DNA of 28,303 nt, taken from positions 1-28,303 of the IMG/VR virus record IMGVR_UViG_3300022542_000228; one strand, 5' to 3'. The first letter of the stretch is position 1, and the number at the start of each line of letters is the position of its first letter. Shown piece after piece: positions 9,460-15,905 of the stretch. Under the pieces are notes generated by a model, which worked only from the letters and a program-made list of their open reading frames with translations, searched no databases and was not told the DNA's origin. This DNA is from a virus. The position numbers were made by a program, and so were the translations under genes.

Positions 9460-9675
9460 ATGGCAAAAGGCATTATAGATATAACTAAAATATTGATCCT
9501 TGAACCTACCAACAAGGAATTATGCGACTTACTAGACGAAAGGATTAAGGATTTAAAAAAGGCAATTAATGTTTCTAATACTGGCGGGAATAAATCAAGG
9601 CTACTGAATGATATTGAAACTTTATCATTTGAAATCAATGATAGATTACTAATTAAATCGGGAGAGAATAAATGA
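9460..9675 (+). CDS. Small hypothetical protein
   Basis: This 71-aa, largely helical, charged protein starts MAKGIIDITKILIL. A good RBS (AAGGAGAAATT) precedes the ATG, and the stop overlaps the endolysin ATG (AATGA), so it is probably co-translated with the lysis gene. No motif is recognised. Confidence 0.6.
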   Translation: MAKGIIDITKILILEPTNKELCDLLDERIKDLKKAINVSNTGGNKSRLLNDIETLSFEINDRLLIKSGENK

Positions 9676-10100
9676 TATTATCTAATAATTTCCCTTTATC
9701 CGAATTATTAAGAACATCATATAATTTGGATAATACACCTACTAAATTACACAAGTCTAAATTATTATATTTATGTCAATTTATATTGCAGCCTATACGG
9801 GATAAGTTTGGACGCATTGATGTAGGCTCTGGATATAGATCATATGCAGTTAATGAAGCTGTAGGAGGCAGCAAAACTTCACAGCATGTCAAAGGTGAGG
9901 CCGCTGATTTTGAGGCCGCTGATGCTGATTTATGGGAAGTTTATTTATGGTGTTTAGGTAATATTACTTTTGGACAATGTATTTATGAAAAGGCGCGAGG
10001 TAAAACATGGATACATATAAGCTTGCCGCGATTAGATAAGACTAAGCAACAGGCTTTATTATATAAAGATGGTAAATACAGTAATTATAAGGGGGTATAA
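9672..10100 (+). CDS. Endolysin, peptidase M15-like
   Basis: This 142-aa protein is a zinc peptidase of the M15 (DacC/VanY-like) type that cleaves peptide cross-links in peptidoglycan. Visible signature: GYRSYAVNEAVGGSKTSQH at residues 54-72, then GEAADFE and WIHISL. Predicted zinc ligands are H72, D79 and H115. There is no signal peptide, so release through a holin is expected, and a 3-TM holin follows immediately. Length matches single-domain phage M15 lysins. Confidence 0.9.
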   Translation: MILSNNFPLSELLRTSYNLDNTPTKLHKSKLLYLCQFILQPIRDKFGRIDVGSGYRSYAVNEAVGGSKTSQHVKGEAADFEAADADLWEVYLWCLGNITFGQCIYEKARGKTWIHISLPRLDKTKQQALLYKDGKYSNYKGV

Positions 10101-10520
10101 ATGGCATTTTGGGATAGTTTTTTAAGTAGTGGCATAGAGGGGGCAGCAAAAGGTATCGGGTCGCTTGCTAAGGATTTACGGGCGGCTATAACAGGTAAAG
10201 AAACCATACCACCTGATATAGCAGTGCAATTAGAACAGATTGCGGCTAATCTTGAAGAAGGAGAAAACAAGGTTGAGGCAGCAACTATACAATATGTTAA
10301 TCAAACTATGCAGGCAGAAGCAAAGTCAGAGCATTGGATGCAATGGGCATGGCGGCCTTTTGTAGGCTTTATATTTGGTTTTACTTTCTTCGGGGTTTAT
10401 TTCATACTACCCTTAGCTAAAATACCATTGCCGATCATACCAAGTGAAGCATGGCTAATGTTAGGTGCTGTACTTGGTGTAGCCTCTTGGCATAGAGGCG
10501 CACAGAAACGCGATAAATAA
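10101..10520 (+). CDS. Holin (3-TM holin, GTA-type family)
   Basis: This 139-aa protein has an N-terminal amphipathic region and a charged middle. HWMQWAWRPFVGFIFGFTFF, with the WRP motif at residues 84-86, is typical of the 3TM/GTA holin family. Hydrophobic helices are at about 87-106 and 116-131, followed by a basic tail (HRGAQKRDK). It would form inner-membrane lesions that let the adjacent M15 endolysin reach the wall. The ATG follows the endolysin stop with no gap. It is the last gene before a terminator. Confidence 0.85.
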   Translation: MAFWDSFLSSGIEGAAKGIGSLAKDLRAAITGKETIPPDIAVQLEQIAANLEEGENKVEAATIQYVNQTMQAEAKSEHWMQWAWRPFVGFIFGFTFFGVYFILPLAKIPLPIIPSEAWLMLGAVLGVASWHRGAQKRDK

Positions 10521-10579
10521 GCCAAGCCTCTCCTCTTGGCTCTCCCTGCCCTCTGAGTTAATTCTTGGAGGGTTTTTTT
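10521..10579 (+). terminator. Tandem hairpins with intrinsic terminator at end of late operon
   Basis: A first hairpin GCCAAG(10521-10526)/CTTGGC(10535-10540) begins one base after the holin stop. A second, CCCTC(10549-10553)/GAGGG(10568-10572), is followed by seven T residues (10573-10579). The second has classical rho-independent form. It separates the late genes from the early promoter at 10619. Confidence 0.85.
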
Positions 10580-10618
10580 ATGCCTGTGTATTTATTTTGA
10601 ATAATATCATTTTTATTC

Positions 10619-10647
10619 TTGACAGTAGTTTAATGGTTTAGTAGTAT
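10619..10647 (+). promoter_or_regulatory. Early sigma70-type promoter
   Basis: TTGACA (10619-10624), a 17-bp spacer, then TAGTAT (10642-10647). It lies between the late terminator and the first early gene at 10688, so it should drive the early block. Confidence 0.75.
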
Positions 10648-10687
10648 AAGAATCATAAGGGATAAAAATTAAACAAAGGAGGAGAAA

Positions 10688-10840
10688 ATGCACACAAGAA
10701 AATCAGATGAAGAATTATTAATTCAGTTTATCGACGACCAAGGATGGGACCAGCCGGATCTAGTGGAAGCTGCTGCTAGGTTAAAGGATTGTATAGAAAA
10801 AGAATTGCAAGATTATTCTATTTCGGAGGAGGATAAATGA
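10688..10840 (+). CDS. Small acidic hypothetical early protein
   Basis: This 50-aa ORF (MHTRKSDEELLIQFIDDQGW...) is first after the early promoter, preceded by AAAGGAGGAG and ending in an ATGA overlap with the HTH gene. It is acidic with no recognised motif. Spacing, RBS and coupling support it as real despite its length. Confidence 0.65.
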   Translation: MHTRKSDEELLIQFIDDQGWDQPDLVEAAARLKDCIEKELQDYSISEEDK

Positions 10841-11037
10841 AGATAGGAACTCAATTGCTAATAGCAAGACGAGATATGAAGGATGGGCAGGGTGTTACTC
10901 AAGAAGAAGTATTTAAATCCACAAAGGTCAATATAGCCACTCTCAGCAATATAGAGAAAAACAAAAGTGATCCTAAGCTAAGTACAGTCTTGAGGTTATG
11001 TGTATTTTATAACTATAAATTGAGGATGATAAAATGA
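10837..11037 (+). CDS. XRE-family helix-turn-helix regulator
   Basis: This 66-aa protein is essentially one HTH domain: VTQEEVFKSTKVNIATLSNI (residues about 20-39), then EKNKSDPKLSTVLRLC, the usual XRE/Cro pattern with helix 3 around ATLSNIE. It is short for a repressor and lacks a dimerisation domain, so it could be Cro-like. Overlaps with both neighbours place it in the early operon. A candidate operator in this block is the palindrome at 12280-12296, but the link is only inference. Confidence 0.8.
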   Translation: MKIGTQLLIARRDMKDGQGVTQEEVFKSTKVNIATLSNIEKNKSDPKLSTVLRLCVFYNYKLRMIK

Positions 11038-11252
11038 GCAAAATAAAGAAAGCGTTTAACTATCTCAAAGAAGTAAGAACTGCAACCTCACTCCAGATTA
11101 GTCGCGAAGTAGGAATAACGGTTGCGGCTGGCAGTATGGTTTCAGATCTTCGCAAGCGAGGGTGTCATATAGCATCCAAGTTTCTATATATATCTCAATC
11201 AGGAGCCAAGGTTTGGGAATATGAGTTATTAAGCTGGCCTGTTAAATTATAA
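11034..11252 (+). CDS. Small helix-turn-helix (winged) protein
   Basis: This 72-aa protein has a recognisable HTH: TATSLQISREVGITVAAGSM (residues about 16-35), then VSDLRKRGCHIASKF, matching phage helix-turn-helix proteins with the pattern T..eAl.e.GI....ri.dLRk.G..I. It likely binds DNA; the target is unknown. It is translationally coupled (ATGA) to the XRE gene. Confidence 0.65.
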   Translation: MSKIKKAFNYLKEVRTATSLQISREVGITVAAGSMVSDLRKRGCHIASKFLYISQSGAKVWEYELLSWPVKL

Positions 11253-11262
11253 GGGGGATAAA

Positions 11263-11463
11263 ATGAGTAAAATTAATCCTACTATATCTAAAACATTTCA
11301 TGATTTACGCAATACTTATCAAGCATTATATGTATATTTTGAAACGCGTGAAAATGAAGAACCTATTTTCACTCCAGAAAGATTAATGGAATATTTAAAA
11401 AAAGACTTAAAATTAATGGAATCTGCAATTGAAGCATGTAAATCATGTGGGAAGGGGGCATAA
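11263..11463 (+). CDS. Hypothetical early protein
   Basis: This 66-aa, mostly helical protein (TISKTFHDLRNTYQALYVYF...) has a CKSCGKGA C-terminus. It has a good RBS (AAGGGGGATAAA) and shares its last base with the next ATG (TAATG). No family is recognised. Confidence 0.6.
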   Translation: MSKINPTISKTFHDLRNTYQALYVYFETRENEEPIFTPERLMEYLKKDLKLMESAIEACKSCGKGA

Positions 11464-11609
11464 TGGAGAAGATAGGCTGCAAGAAATATGGTGGCGCATT
11501 GGAGATCCTGGTTGCCGCTGAATATTATCAAGAAGATAATGTATGCCGGTCATGTTTACATTTTGATATTTGTAGAGAAGAAAGGGAGAAAAAAGATGGC
11601 GAGTGTTAA
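11463..11609 (+). CDS. Small cysteine-rich protein, putative zinc binding
   Basis: This 48-aa ORF (MEKIGCKKYGGALEILVAAE...) has CRSCLHFDIC and a C-terminal Cys. The C-x2-C-x4-C pattern suggests metal binding. It overlaps the previous stop and the following gene's start. No RBS stands out, consistent with coupled translation. Confidence 0.5.
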   Translation: MEKIGCKKYGGALEILVAAEYYQEDNVCRSCLHFDICREEREKKDGEC

Positions 11610-11781
11610 AGATAGGTCAATCAATTATGATTATAATAATCCAATGAAGACATTTAACTTGGCTATGGATTTATTATTTGCAGGCCATGAGGAAGATAGT
11701 GAAGGCAAGCATCCCTTTGAAGATGAAGAGGATAAGGGTTGCGCTGAATACCACTTTAAAAAGGATATGGGGGAGATATAA
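11596..11781 (+). CDS. Acidic hypothetical early protein
   Basis: This 61-aa protein starts at the ATG preceded by AAAGGGAG (MASVKDRSINYDYNNPMKTF...). A longer upstream reading of this frame would overlap the Cys-rich gene wholly and has no RBS. The C-terminal half is very acidic (EEDSEGKHPFEDEEDKG). Function is unknown. Its stop overlaps the Gp157-like gene start. Confidence 0.6.
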   Translation: MASVKDRSINYDYNNPMKTFNLAMDLLFAGHEEDSEGKHPFEDEEDKGCAEYHFKKDMGEI

Positions 11782-12278
11782 TGCTTAAAATATATGAGAT
11801 CAATGAAGAAATACAGGCATTGGATGGACTGCTAGACAGTTGGGCTTCAAACCATGACGGAGATATAACTGACTTCCCGATGAATGATGAATTTGACCGA
11901 CTGGAAGGTGAGCGCAATGAAAAGCTCTTGAATCTTGCTGTATGGCATAAAGACCTTAAAGCACAGGCCGAAGCATTTAATCAGGAAATAAAACGGCTAC
12001 AGGGAAGATACAAGGCTTTAAACAACAAGGCTGACAGGATTAAAGGGTACATTGATTACAGTATGGTAGAGGGTGAGAATTTATCTGATACAAGGGCGGC
12101 TTTGAGTTATCGAAAGTCTACTCAAGTTGTGATTGATGTGTTGGTTGAAGATTTACCGCCAGAGTTTGTAAAGTTTACAAGATCGGCTGATAAGATGGCA
12201 ATTAAGGAAGCTTTGCAAAGTGAAGAAGGTTGCCATTGCGCTCATATCGAATCAAAAATGAATCTTCAAATAAAATAA
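11781..12278 (+). CDS. Siphovirus Gp157-like protein
   Basis: This 165-aa protein matches the Gp157 pattern: an N-terminal helical region, a central coiled coil (residues about 45-95, with LQGRYKALNNKADRIKGYI), then a beta-rich C-terminus with AALSYRKSTQVVIDV, EDLPPEFVKF, DKMAIKEAL and a late Cys/His motif (CHCAHI). Members occur in phage recombination or replication blocks next to ssDNA-annealing proteins and SSB, as here (Rad52-like and SSB follow). Molecular function is not established. Confidence 0.8.
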   Translation: MLKIYEINEEIQALDGLLDSWASNHDGDITDFPMNDEFDRLEGERNEKLLNLAVWHKDLKAQAEAFNQEIKRLQGRYKALNNKADRIKGYIDYSMVEGENLSDTRAALSYRKSTQVVIDVLVEDLPPEFVKFTRSADKMAIKEALQSEEGCHCAHIESKMNLQIK

Positions 12279-12279
12279 G

Positions 12280-12307
12280 TTGACAAGGTTTGTCAATGTG
12301 CTATAAT
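12280..12307 (+). promoter_or_regulatory. Strong sigma70 promoter with palindromic operator over -35
   Basis: TTGACA (12280-12285), a 16-bp spacer and a perfect TATAAT (12302-12307). The -35 is embedded in a perfect 7-3-7 inverted repeat, TTGACAA-GGT-TTGTCAA (12280-12296), a likely repressor site. It starts two bases after the Gp157-like stop and lies 16 bases before the structured RNA at 12324. Confidence 0.8.
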
Positions 12308-12323
12308 AATACTCACATAGTAA

Positions 12324-12427
12324 CAGTCGGTGCAAGACTGAATACAATCATAAATGTTTTTGCTGAAAAGCTTAAACTTGAAAGTCCTTTTAGAGATGTT
12401 GCACCCATCTTTACTAGGGCTTTTTTT
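12324..12427 (+). ncRNA. Kissing-hairpin leader RNA, copy A, ending in terminator-like U run
   Basis: Hairpin 1: CAGTC(12324-12328), loop GGTGCAA, GACTG(12336-12340). Hairpin 2: AGTCC(12383-12387)/GGGCT(12417-12421) closing an internal loop TTTT/ACTA and an inner stem AGAGATG(12392-12398)/CATCTTT(12406-12412) with loop TTGCACC(12399-12405). The two 7-nt loops are perfect complements. Seven T residues end the element. Copy B at 22620 has the same plan with different paired bases, which supports the structure by covariation. Function as an attenuator, antiterminator (compare HK022 put) or small RNA is inference. Confidence 0.7.
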
Positions 12428-12652
12428 ATGCCAAAAATATCAAGTTTTAAGAGACTTTTTCTTGATAGCCTACGGGTGGATAAAGAAATTAAACCAAACC
12501 TAGAGAGGGTCAAGGAGTTTTCGCCAGAGATGGACTTTTTCTCCTCCTCGACTGTGATGCCGCAGCGAGACCTAACAGGGCAAGATTATTTATTAATCAC
12601 CCTGCCTATGATATCTAAGTTCTATATGGTATCACAGGAAAGAAAAAGATAA
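12428..12652 (+). CDS. Possible small protein after copy A RNA
   Basis: A 74-aa ORF starts at the ATG right after the U run (MPKISSFKRLFLDSLRVDKE...). It has no visible ribosome binding site, so either it is poorly translated or this stretch is mainly leader sequence. It lies downstream of the strong promoter and upstream of a better supported gene at 12680. The protein is basic with no motif. Otherwise I see no other feature in 12428-12652. Confidence 0.35.
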   Translation: MPKISSFKRLFLDSLRVDKEIKPNLERVKEFSPEMDFFSSSTVMPQRDLTGQDYLLITLPMISKFYMVSQERKR

Positions 12653-12679
12653 TAATGTCCAGAATTTGAGGAGGATAAA

Positions 12680-12874
12680 ATGGAAGAGATAATAAATAAA
12701 ATATGTGGGCGATTACCAGACGGCTTTATGATAAATCTACATATGGAAAATGGAGCGGCATGGGTTGAATTGATAACTCCATCAGGGATGATAGATGACA
12801 TTGACGGAGGCGGTGAAACTCTTGTAGAGCAATTAAATGAAGCTTTATGTATTGCAACTGGATTTATCGAATAA
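12680..12874 (+). CDS. Small acidic hypothetical protein
   Basis: This 64-aa ORF (MEEIINKICGRLPDGFMINL...) is preceded by GAGGAGGATAAA. It is acidic, with a glycine-rich IDDIDGGGET segment. No family is recognised. It lies in the recombination block before the rad52-like gene. Confidence 0.65.
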   Translation: MEEIINKICGRLPDGFMINLHMENGAAWVELITPSGMIDDIDGGGETLVEQLNEALCIATGFIE

Positions 12875-12900
12875 ATTCAAATTAAACAAAGGAGAATGAA

Positions 12901-13038
12901 ATGGATATAGGAACTGGGTTAGCAATAGCAGGGATGTGGATATTTGCAGCTGCATGTGCAGTAAGTAGACAAGTATCTGGAGAAGGATTTATGTTAGGAC
13001 TAATGGTAGCTATTATAGGCACAGCATTGATTGTATAA
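12901..13038 (+). CDS. Small two-helix membrane protein
   Basis: This 45-aa ORF has two hydrophobic helices: residues about 5-21 (TGLAIAGMWIFAAACAV) and 29-45 (EGFMLGLMVAIIGTALIV region), separated by SRQVSGEG. The RBS AAAGGAGAATGAA precedes the ATG. No family is assigned; it could be an early inner-membrane protein, for example affecting superinfection or host physiology, but nothing in the sequence decides this. Confidence 0.6.
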   Translation: MDIGTGLAIAGMWIFAAACAVSRQVSGEGFMLGLMVAIIGTALIV

Positions 13039-13052
13039 TAAAGGGGGCTAAA

Positions 13053-13760
13053 GTGAATGAGGAAGAGATAGATCTAAGTAAACTAGCATTGCCTTTCCCC
13101 GCTAACAATATTCATTGGCGTGTAGGGGCGACAAGTGGCGACAAGAAGAAAGGGATAGCACTTGCCTATGTAGATGCTAGAGATGTAATGCAACGCCTTG
13201 ATGAGGTTGTAGGTAGAGGTAATTGGCAATGTGAATATCCTTGGTCTGATACTAAAAGACTTGTTTGCAGAGTAGGTATTAAAATAGGGGGCGAATGGAT
13301 ATGGAAATCTAATGGTTGTGGTGATACTCAGGTAGAAGCTGAAAAGGGGGCTTTCTCTGATGCGTTTAAACGTGCAGCAGTATTGTGGGGAATAGCTCAA
13401 TATCTTTATGATCTACCTAATACATGGGTTGAATTGCAGCCACAAGGAAGATCCTGCGCTATCAAGGAAAGCGCGAAATCTAAACTGGTTAAACAACTTG
13501 CAGATTGGCAGAAAGGTATTCGCGGTAAAGATGAGCAAGAACCTGAGGCAGAAAAGAAAAAAATTGATATGACTATTGAGGTTTTATTATCTTCTCTCCC
13601 TTCATGTAAAACAGTAGAGTCACTTGAAAAGTATATGGCAGATAATAAAAAGTTCGTAAATAGTTTATTTGATGAAGACAAAAAGGAAGTAATAGCAGAG
13701 TTTAGTAAGAGGAAAATGGAAATAATAGAGCTTGGCGGAAATAGCCAAGCACAACGATAA
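13053..13760 (+). CDS. Rad52/Rad22-like ssDNA annealing protein
   Basis: This 235-aa protein carries the Rad52-type fold in residues about 15-130: LPFPANNIHWRVG, LAYVDARDVMQRLDEVVGRG, WQCEYPW, then GCGDTQVEAEKGAFSDAFKR AAVLWGIAQYLYDLP. It anneals complementary single strands in phage recombination, working with the SSB encoded next. Residues 150-235 are charged and less conserved. The start is GTG 13053, behind AAAGGGGGCTAAA; no nearby ATG keeps the conserved N-terminus. Confidence 0.9.
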   Translation: MNEEEIDLSKLALPFPANNIHWRVGATSGDKKKGIALAYVDARDVMQRLDEVVGRGNWQCEYPWSDTKRLVCRVGIKIGGEWIWKSNGCGDTQVEAEKGAFSDAFKRAAVLWGIAQYLYDLPNTWVELQPQGRSCAIKESAKSKLVKQLADWQKGIRGKDEQEPEAEKKKIDMTIEVLLSSLPSCKTVESLEKYMADNKKFVNSLFDEDKKEVIAEFSKRKMEIIELGGNSQAQR

Positions 13761-13772
13761 AGGAGATAAAAT

Positions 13773-14183
13773 ATGGCAGGCGTAAATAAGGTTATACTGG
13801 TTGGGAACTTGGGAAGAGATCCTGAAGTAAGATTTACTAAAGATGGGAAGGCTGTTTGTGATTTTCCCATAGCAGTAACAGAAAGAAAAGGCCAAGATGC
13901 AGAATGGTTTAATATCGTAGCCTGGGAGAAACTGGCTGAAGTGTGTGGGGAATATTTAAAGAAAGGCTCTCAAATTTATGTGGAAGGCAGGCAGAAAACA
14001 GAATCATGGGAGAAGGACGGAGAGAAGAAATATAAACAAACTATTGTCATCCTTAATATGACTATGTTAGGGCAAGGCCAAGGATCACCCTCTTCGCCCA
14101 GTAGCGGCGGCTCTGTTTCGCCTGGGACGCAAAGTTCAGGCAGTGGCAGCAACGATTTCGAAGACGACGATATCCCTTTCTGA
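13773..14183 (+). CDS. ssb: Single-stranded DNA-binding protein
   Basis: This 136-aa protein has the OB-fold SSB signature: MAGVNKVILVGNLGRDPEVR, then FPIAVTERKG, WFNIVAWEKLAEVCGEYLKK and VEGRQKTESW (residues 1-105). A Gly/Ser-rich linker leads to the acidic tip FEDDDIPF, used by SSBs to recruit partner proteins. It follows rad52-like by 12 bases with a good RBS (AAAGGAGAT). It is the last core gene before the repeat/ORF array. Confidence 0.95.
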   Translation: MAGVNKVILVGNLGRDPEVRFTKDGKAVCDFPIAVTERKGQDAEWFNIVAWEKLAEVCGEYLKKGSQIYVEGRQKTESWEKDGEKKYKQTIVILNMTMLGQGQGSPSSPSSGGSVSPGTQSSGSGSNDFEDDDIPF

Positions 14184-14237
14184 TATCCTTAATTTCATTG
14201 AGTCTATCTTAGGATAGATTCATTAAAGGGAAGGATA
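14184..14237 (+). repeat. Long imperfect hairpin at left edge of the array
   Basis: Outer arms TATCCTT(14184-14190)/AAGGATA(14231-14237), inner arms TGAGTCTATC(14199-14208)/GATAGATTCA(14213-14222, one G-T pair) with loop TTAG. There is no U run, so it is a poor terminator. It begins right after the ssb stop and its right arm runs into the first TAAC box, marking the array boundary. Confidence 0.6.
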
Positions 14238-14370
14238 ACGTTTAGCTCACCGGAGAGCGAACGCCGTGAGCGAGTCCAAGTTGAAAGGGAGGAAATGACG
14301 TGGTAGCTGAATTAGAACCAGACAATACTGAAGACAATGGAACGCAAAGGGTTGAGCAAGGGGTTAGGTT
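14233..14370 (+). repeat. attC-like site 1
   Basis: 5' box TAAC (14236-14239), spacer GTTTA, inner GCTCA-CC; 3' box GTTAG (14363-14367) whose reverse complement reads TAAC-CCCTT-GCTCAACC. One extra base is on the 3' arm. The RBS and GTG start of the first array ORF lie inside the site. Confidence 0.7.
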
Positions 14371-14524
14371 GCGTGCTGAAATTGATAGATTAATTATGGA
14401 CATTGACTGGCAAGCATCAAGACACCGTAGGGCGAGCGACCTAAAGAGGTATTTGATGACTGACTTGGAAGTGATTGAAGAGGGTGTAAAGAAACTTCGC
14501 AAGTTGATGAAGCAAGCAGCCTAA
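14300..14524 (+). CDS. Array ORF 1: repeat-encoded leader plus helical protein
   Basis: This 74-aa ORF starts at GTG 14300 inside site 1, behind AAGGGAGG (14285-14292). Its first 22 codons (VAELEPDNTEDNGTQ then RVEQGV) are repeat DNA and nearly match the leader of the ORF at 18288. It then crosses the GTTAG box in frame into a charged helical body ending VIEEGVKKLRKLMKQAA. The body matches no family I know. TAA is supplied by the TAAC of site 2. An alternative is that translation starts later in the body, but no RBS or ATG supports that. Confidence 0.6.
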   Translation: MVAELEPDNTEDNGTQRVEQGVRLRAEIDRLIMDIDWQASRHRRASDLKRYLMTDLEVIEEGVKKLRKLMKQAA

Positions 14525-14649
14525 CGACTTAAGCTCAGGGGCTTGCGAGTTAGTGAGTATCGTTTTGTTGATGCCAACAAGATGATAAAATCTGAGCGTA
14601 TCAAACAAACCGAGTGTTAGCAAGTCCCATTGCAGCGTTTGGTTAGTTT
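14519..14649 (+). repeat. attC-like site 2
   Basis: TAAC (14522-14525), spacer GACTTAA, GCT-CAGGGGCTTGC; 3' arm GCAAGTCCC(14620-14628) to GTTAG(14642-14646), whose reverse complement reads TAAC-CAAAC-GCTGCAATGGGACTTGC. The extra base is on the 3' arm. The centre is about 90 bp. Confidence 0.7.
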
Positions 14650-14677
14650 ATAACTTTATTACCATGCGAGGTTAACA

Positions 14678-15013
14678 ATGATTTTTGAAAAATGCATTGA
14701 AACGATTGAACCAGTAGAGCTTGACCTCCTAGACATTAAAAACACCTTTCTCGTTGCTAGAGATGTCAGAAATATAAGAGTTTATTTTGGTCAGTTTAAA
14801 ACAAAAAAAGGTTTTATGTGCGTAAGACTGTTGCCTGGTGGCGACAGACTAAATATTGAAATAGGTGATTTTGACTACAACTCACATGCCGCAAAACTTA
14901 ACATAGTGGAATTTGCAAAGTATTATAATTGCAACTGCCTAGAGGTCATCCGCAAAGATATTTTTATGGTTCAATACAATTCAGCAAGGGCCGCATTGGA
15001 TCAGATTAATTAA
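14678..15013 (+). CDS. Array ORF 2: hypothetical protein
   Basis: This 111-aa protein (MIFEKCIETIEPVELDLLDI...) is the longest in the array. It looks like a mixed alpha/beta domain, with IRVYFGQFKTKKGFMCVRLL and two cysteines in NCNCLEVI. The upstream GCGAGGTTAACA is a weak RBS. No family is recognised. It ends TAA three bases before the TAAC of site 3. Confidence 0.6.
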   Translation: MIFEKCIETIEPVELDLLDIKNTFLVARDVRNIRVYFGQFKTKKGFMCVRLLPGGDRLNIEIGDFDYNSHAAKLNIVEFAKYYNCNCLEVIRKDIFMVQYNSARAALDQIN

Positions 15014-15082
15014 ACTAACGAAAGCGTTAAATTGCCGACATAAACGGAGTGTTGGCGGTCATTTTCAACAATTGGTTAGGCG
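15013..15082 (+). repeat. attC-like site 3
   Basis: TAAC (15016-15019), spacer GAAAGC, GTT-AAATTGCCGAC; 3' GTTAGGC (15075-15081), reverse complement TAAC-CAATT-GTTGAAAATGACCGCC. Short site (about 70 bp), differing from site 5 at only two positions. Confidence 0.75.
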
Positions 15083-15099
15083 AAACAAAGGAGGTTAAT

Positions 15100-15312
15100 T
15101 TGAAAATTTGGATAGGAAAGAATGACGGAACAGACGTGGACGAGATTGAAAACCCCACCGAAAACCAAAAATTGATGTTGTCATGCCTTCATCCAGGCGC
15201 ACTCTATAGAACGGGCGATGATGAAAAAGGCACTGATAAGGATTATTGGGTGGAGAGAATAGAAATATATTTAAGGGACGACTTTATGACGGTGGTTGTG
15301 AAGGATGCCTAA
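15100..15312 (+). CDS. Array ORF 3: hypothetical acidic protein (TTG start)
   Basis: This 70-aa ORF begins with TTG 15100, placed 5 bases after a perfect AAAGGAGG (15087-15094): LKIWIGKNDGTDVDEIENPT.... A longer reading upstream would start inside site 3 without an RBS. The end, WVERIEIYLRDDFMTVVVKD, looks like a beta hairpin. Its TAA is part of the TAAC of site 4. No family is recognised. Confidence 0.6.
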   Translation: MKIWIGKNDGTDVDEIENPTENQKLMLSCLHPGALYRTGDDEKGTDKDYWVERIEIYLRDDFMTVVVKDA

Positions 15313-15403
15313 CGATTAAGTTCAGTGGAATTTGCCAATGGACAAACAATCAAATAGCCGACCAGACTGCGTGGTAAATTTCCTTTGAAACGCTTGGTTA
15401 TGC
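15307..15403 (+). repeat. attC-like site 4
   Basis: GCCTAAC (15307-15313), spacer GATTAA, GTT-CAGTGGAATTT; 3' GTTATGC (15397-15403), reverse complement TAAC-CAAGC-GTTTCAAAGGAAATTT. The outer boxes are textbook RYYYAAC/GTTRRRY-like. Confidence 0.75.
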
Positions 15404-15428
15404 ATGACTTTTATTGAGGAGAAAACCC

Positions 15429-15617
15429 ATGGGTATAACTAGAAAGCAAGCAATCATTATTTTAGACAGATCGTCAAATTATGCAGACGAAGCATGGACT
15501 GATCTTTGTGATGACCAAGGCCTTTATGATGAAAGTGGGGATACATGGGCGACATTCGCTGACATTATGAAAGCTTTGGGCGTGACCGAGGAAGAATTAA
15601 GAGAGGCGAATGCATAA
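15429..15617 (+). CDS. Array ORF 4: hypothetical acidic protein
   Basis: This 62-aa ORF (MGITRKQAIIILDRSSNYAD...) is behind GAGGAGAAAACCC. It is mainly helical and acidic, ending KALGVTEEELREANA. The TAA is part of the TAAC of site 5. No family is recognised. Confidence 0.6.
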   Translation: MGITRKQAIIILDRSSNYADEAWTDLCDDQGLYDESGDTWATFADIMKALGVTEEELREANA

Positions 15618-15680
15618 CGTAAGCGTTAAATTGCCGACATAAACGAAGTGTTGGCGGTCATTTTCAACAATTGGTTAGGC
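15612..15680 (+). repeat. attC-like site 5
   Basis: GCATAAC (15612-15618), spacer GTAAGC, GTT-AAATTGCCGAC; 3' GTTAGGC (15674-15680). A near-identical copy of site 3 about 600 bases away; the flanking ORFs are unrelated. Confidence 0.75.
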
Positions 15681-15698
15681 GAACCCAAGGAGATTAAA

Positions 15699-15905
15699 AT
15701 GAAACAAAAATTAGAATTAGATGTAAGTAACCTTTCTGACTGGATGAATAATAACTGGAATCTGTATTCTTCTCAAATGTATAAAGATAAATTACTTCGT
15801 TTGTGGATAAATGGCAATGGGATATATAGAGTTAATTATGGTGAAGATGTTATTTATGAGGGCAGCCAGATGACTCATGCCATTGCAGCATGGGAATCAG
15901 CCTAA
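15699..15905 (+). CDS. Array ORF 5: hypothetical protein
   Basis: This 68-aa ORF (MKQKLELDVSNLSDWMNNNW...) is behind AAGGAGATTAAA. The second half (LLRLWINGNGIYRVNYGEDV) suggests a small beta sheet followed by a helix. The TAA is part of the TAAC of site 6. No family is recognised. Confidence 0.6.
   Translation: MKQKLELDVSNLSDWMNNNWNLYSSQMYKDKLLRLWINGNGIYRVNYGEDVIYEGSQMTHAIAAWESA

Noticed and set aside
12290-12652. 120-aa ORF starting within the promoter
   Set aside because: Its start overlaps the spacer of a consensus promoter, it has no RBS and its first third is the structured RNA. Only the part from the ATG at 12428 is kept, with low confidence.
13083-13895. Minus-strand ORFs opposite rad52-like and ssb genes
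   Set aside because: Both + strand genes have strong family signatures; the antisense frames are Phe/Ser-rich shadows of them.
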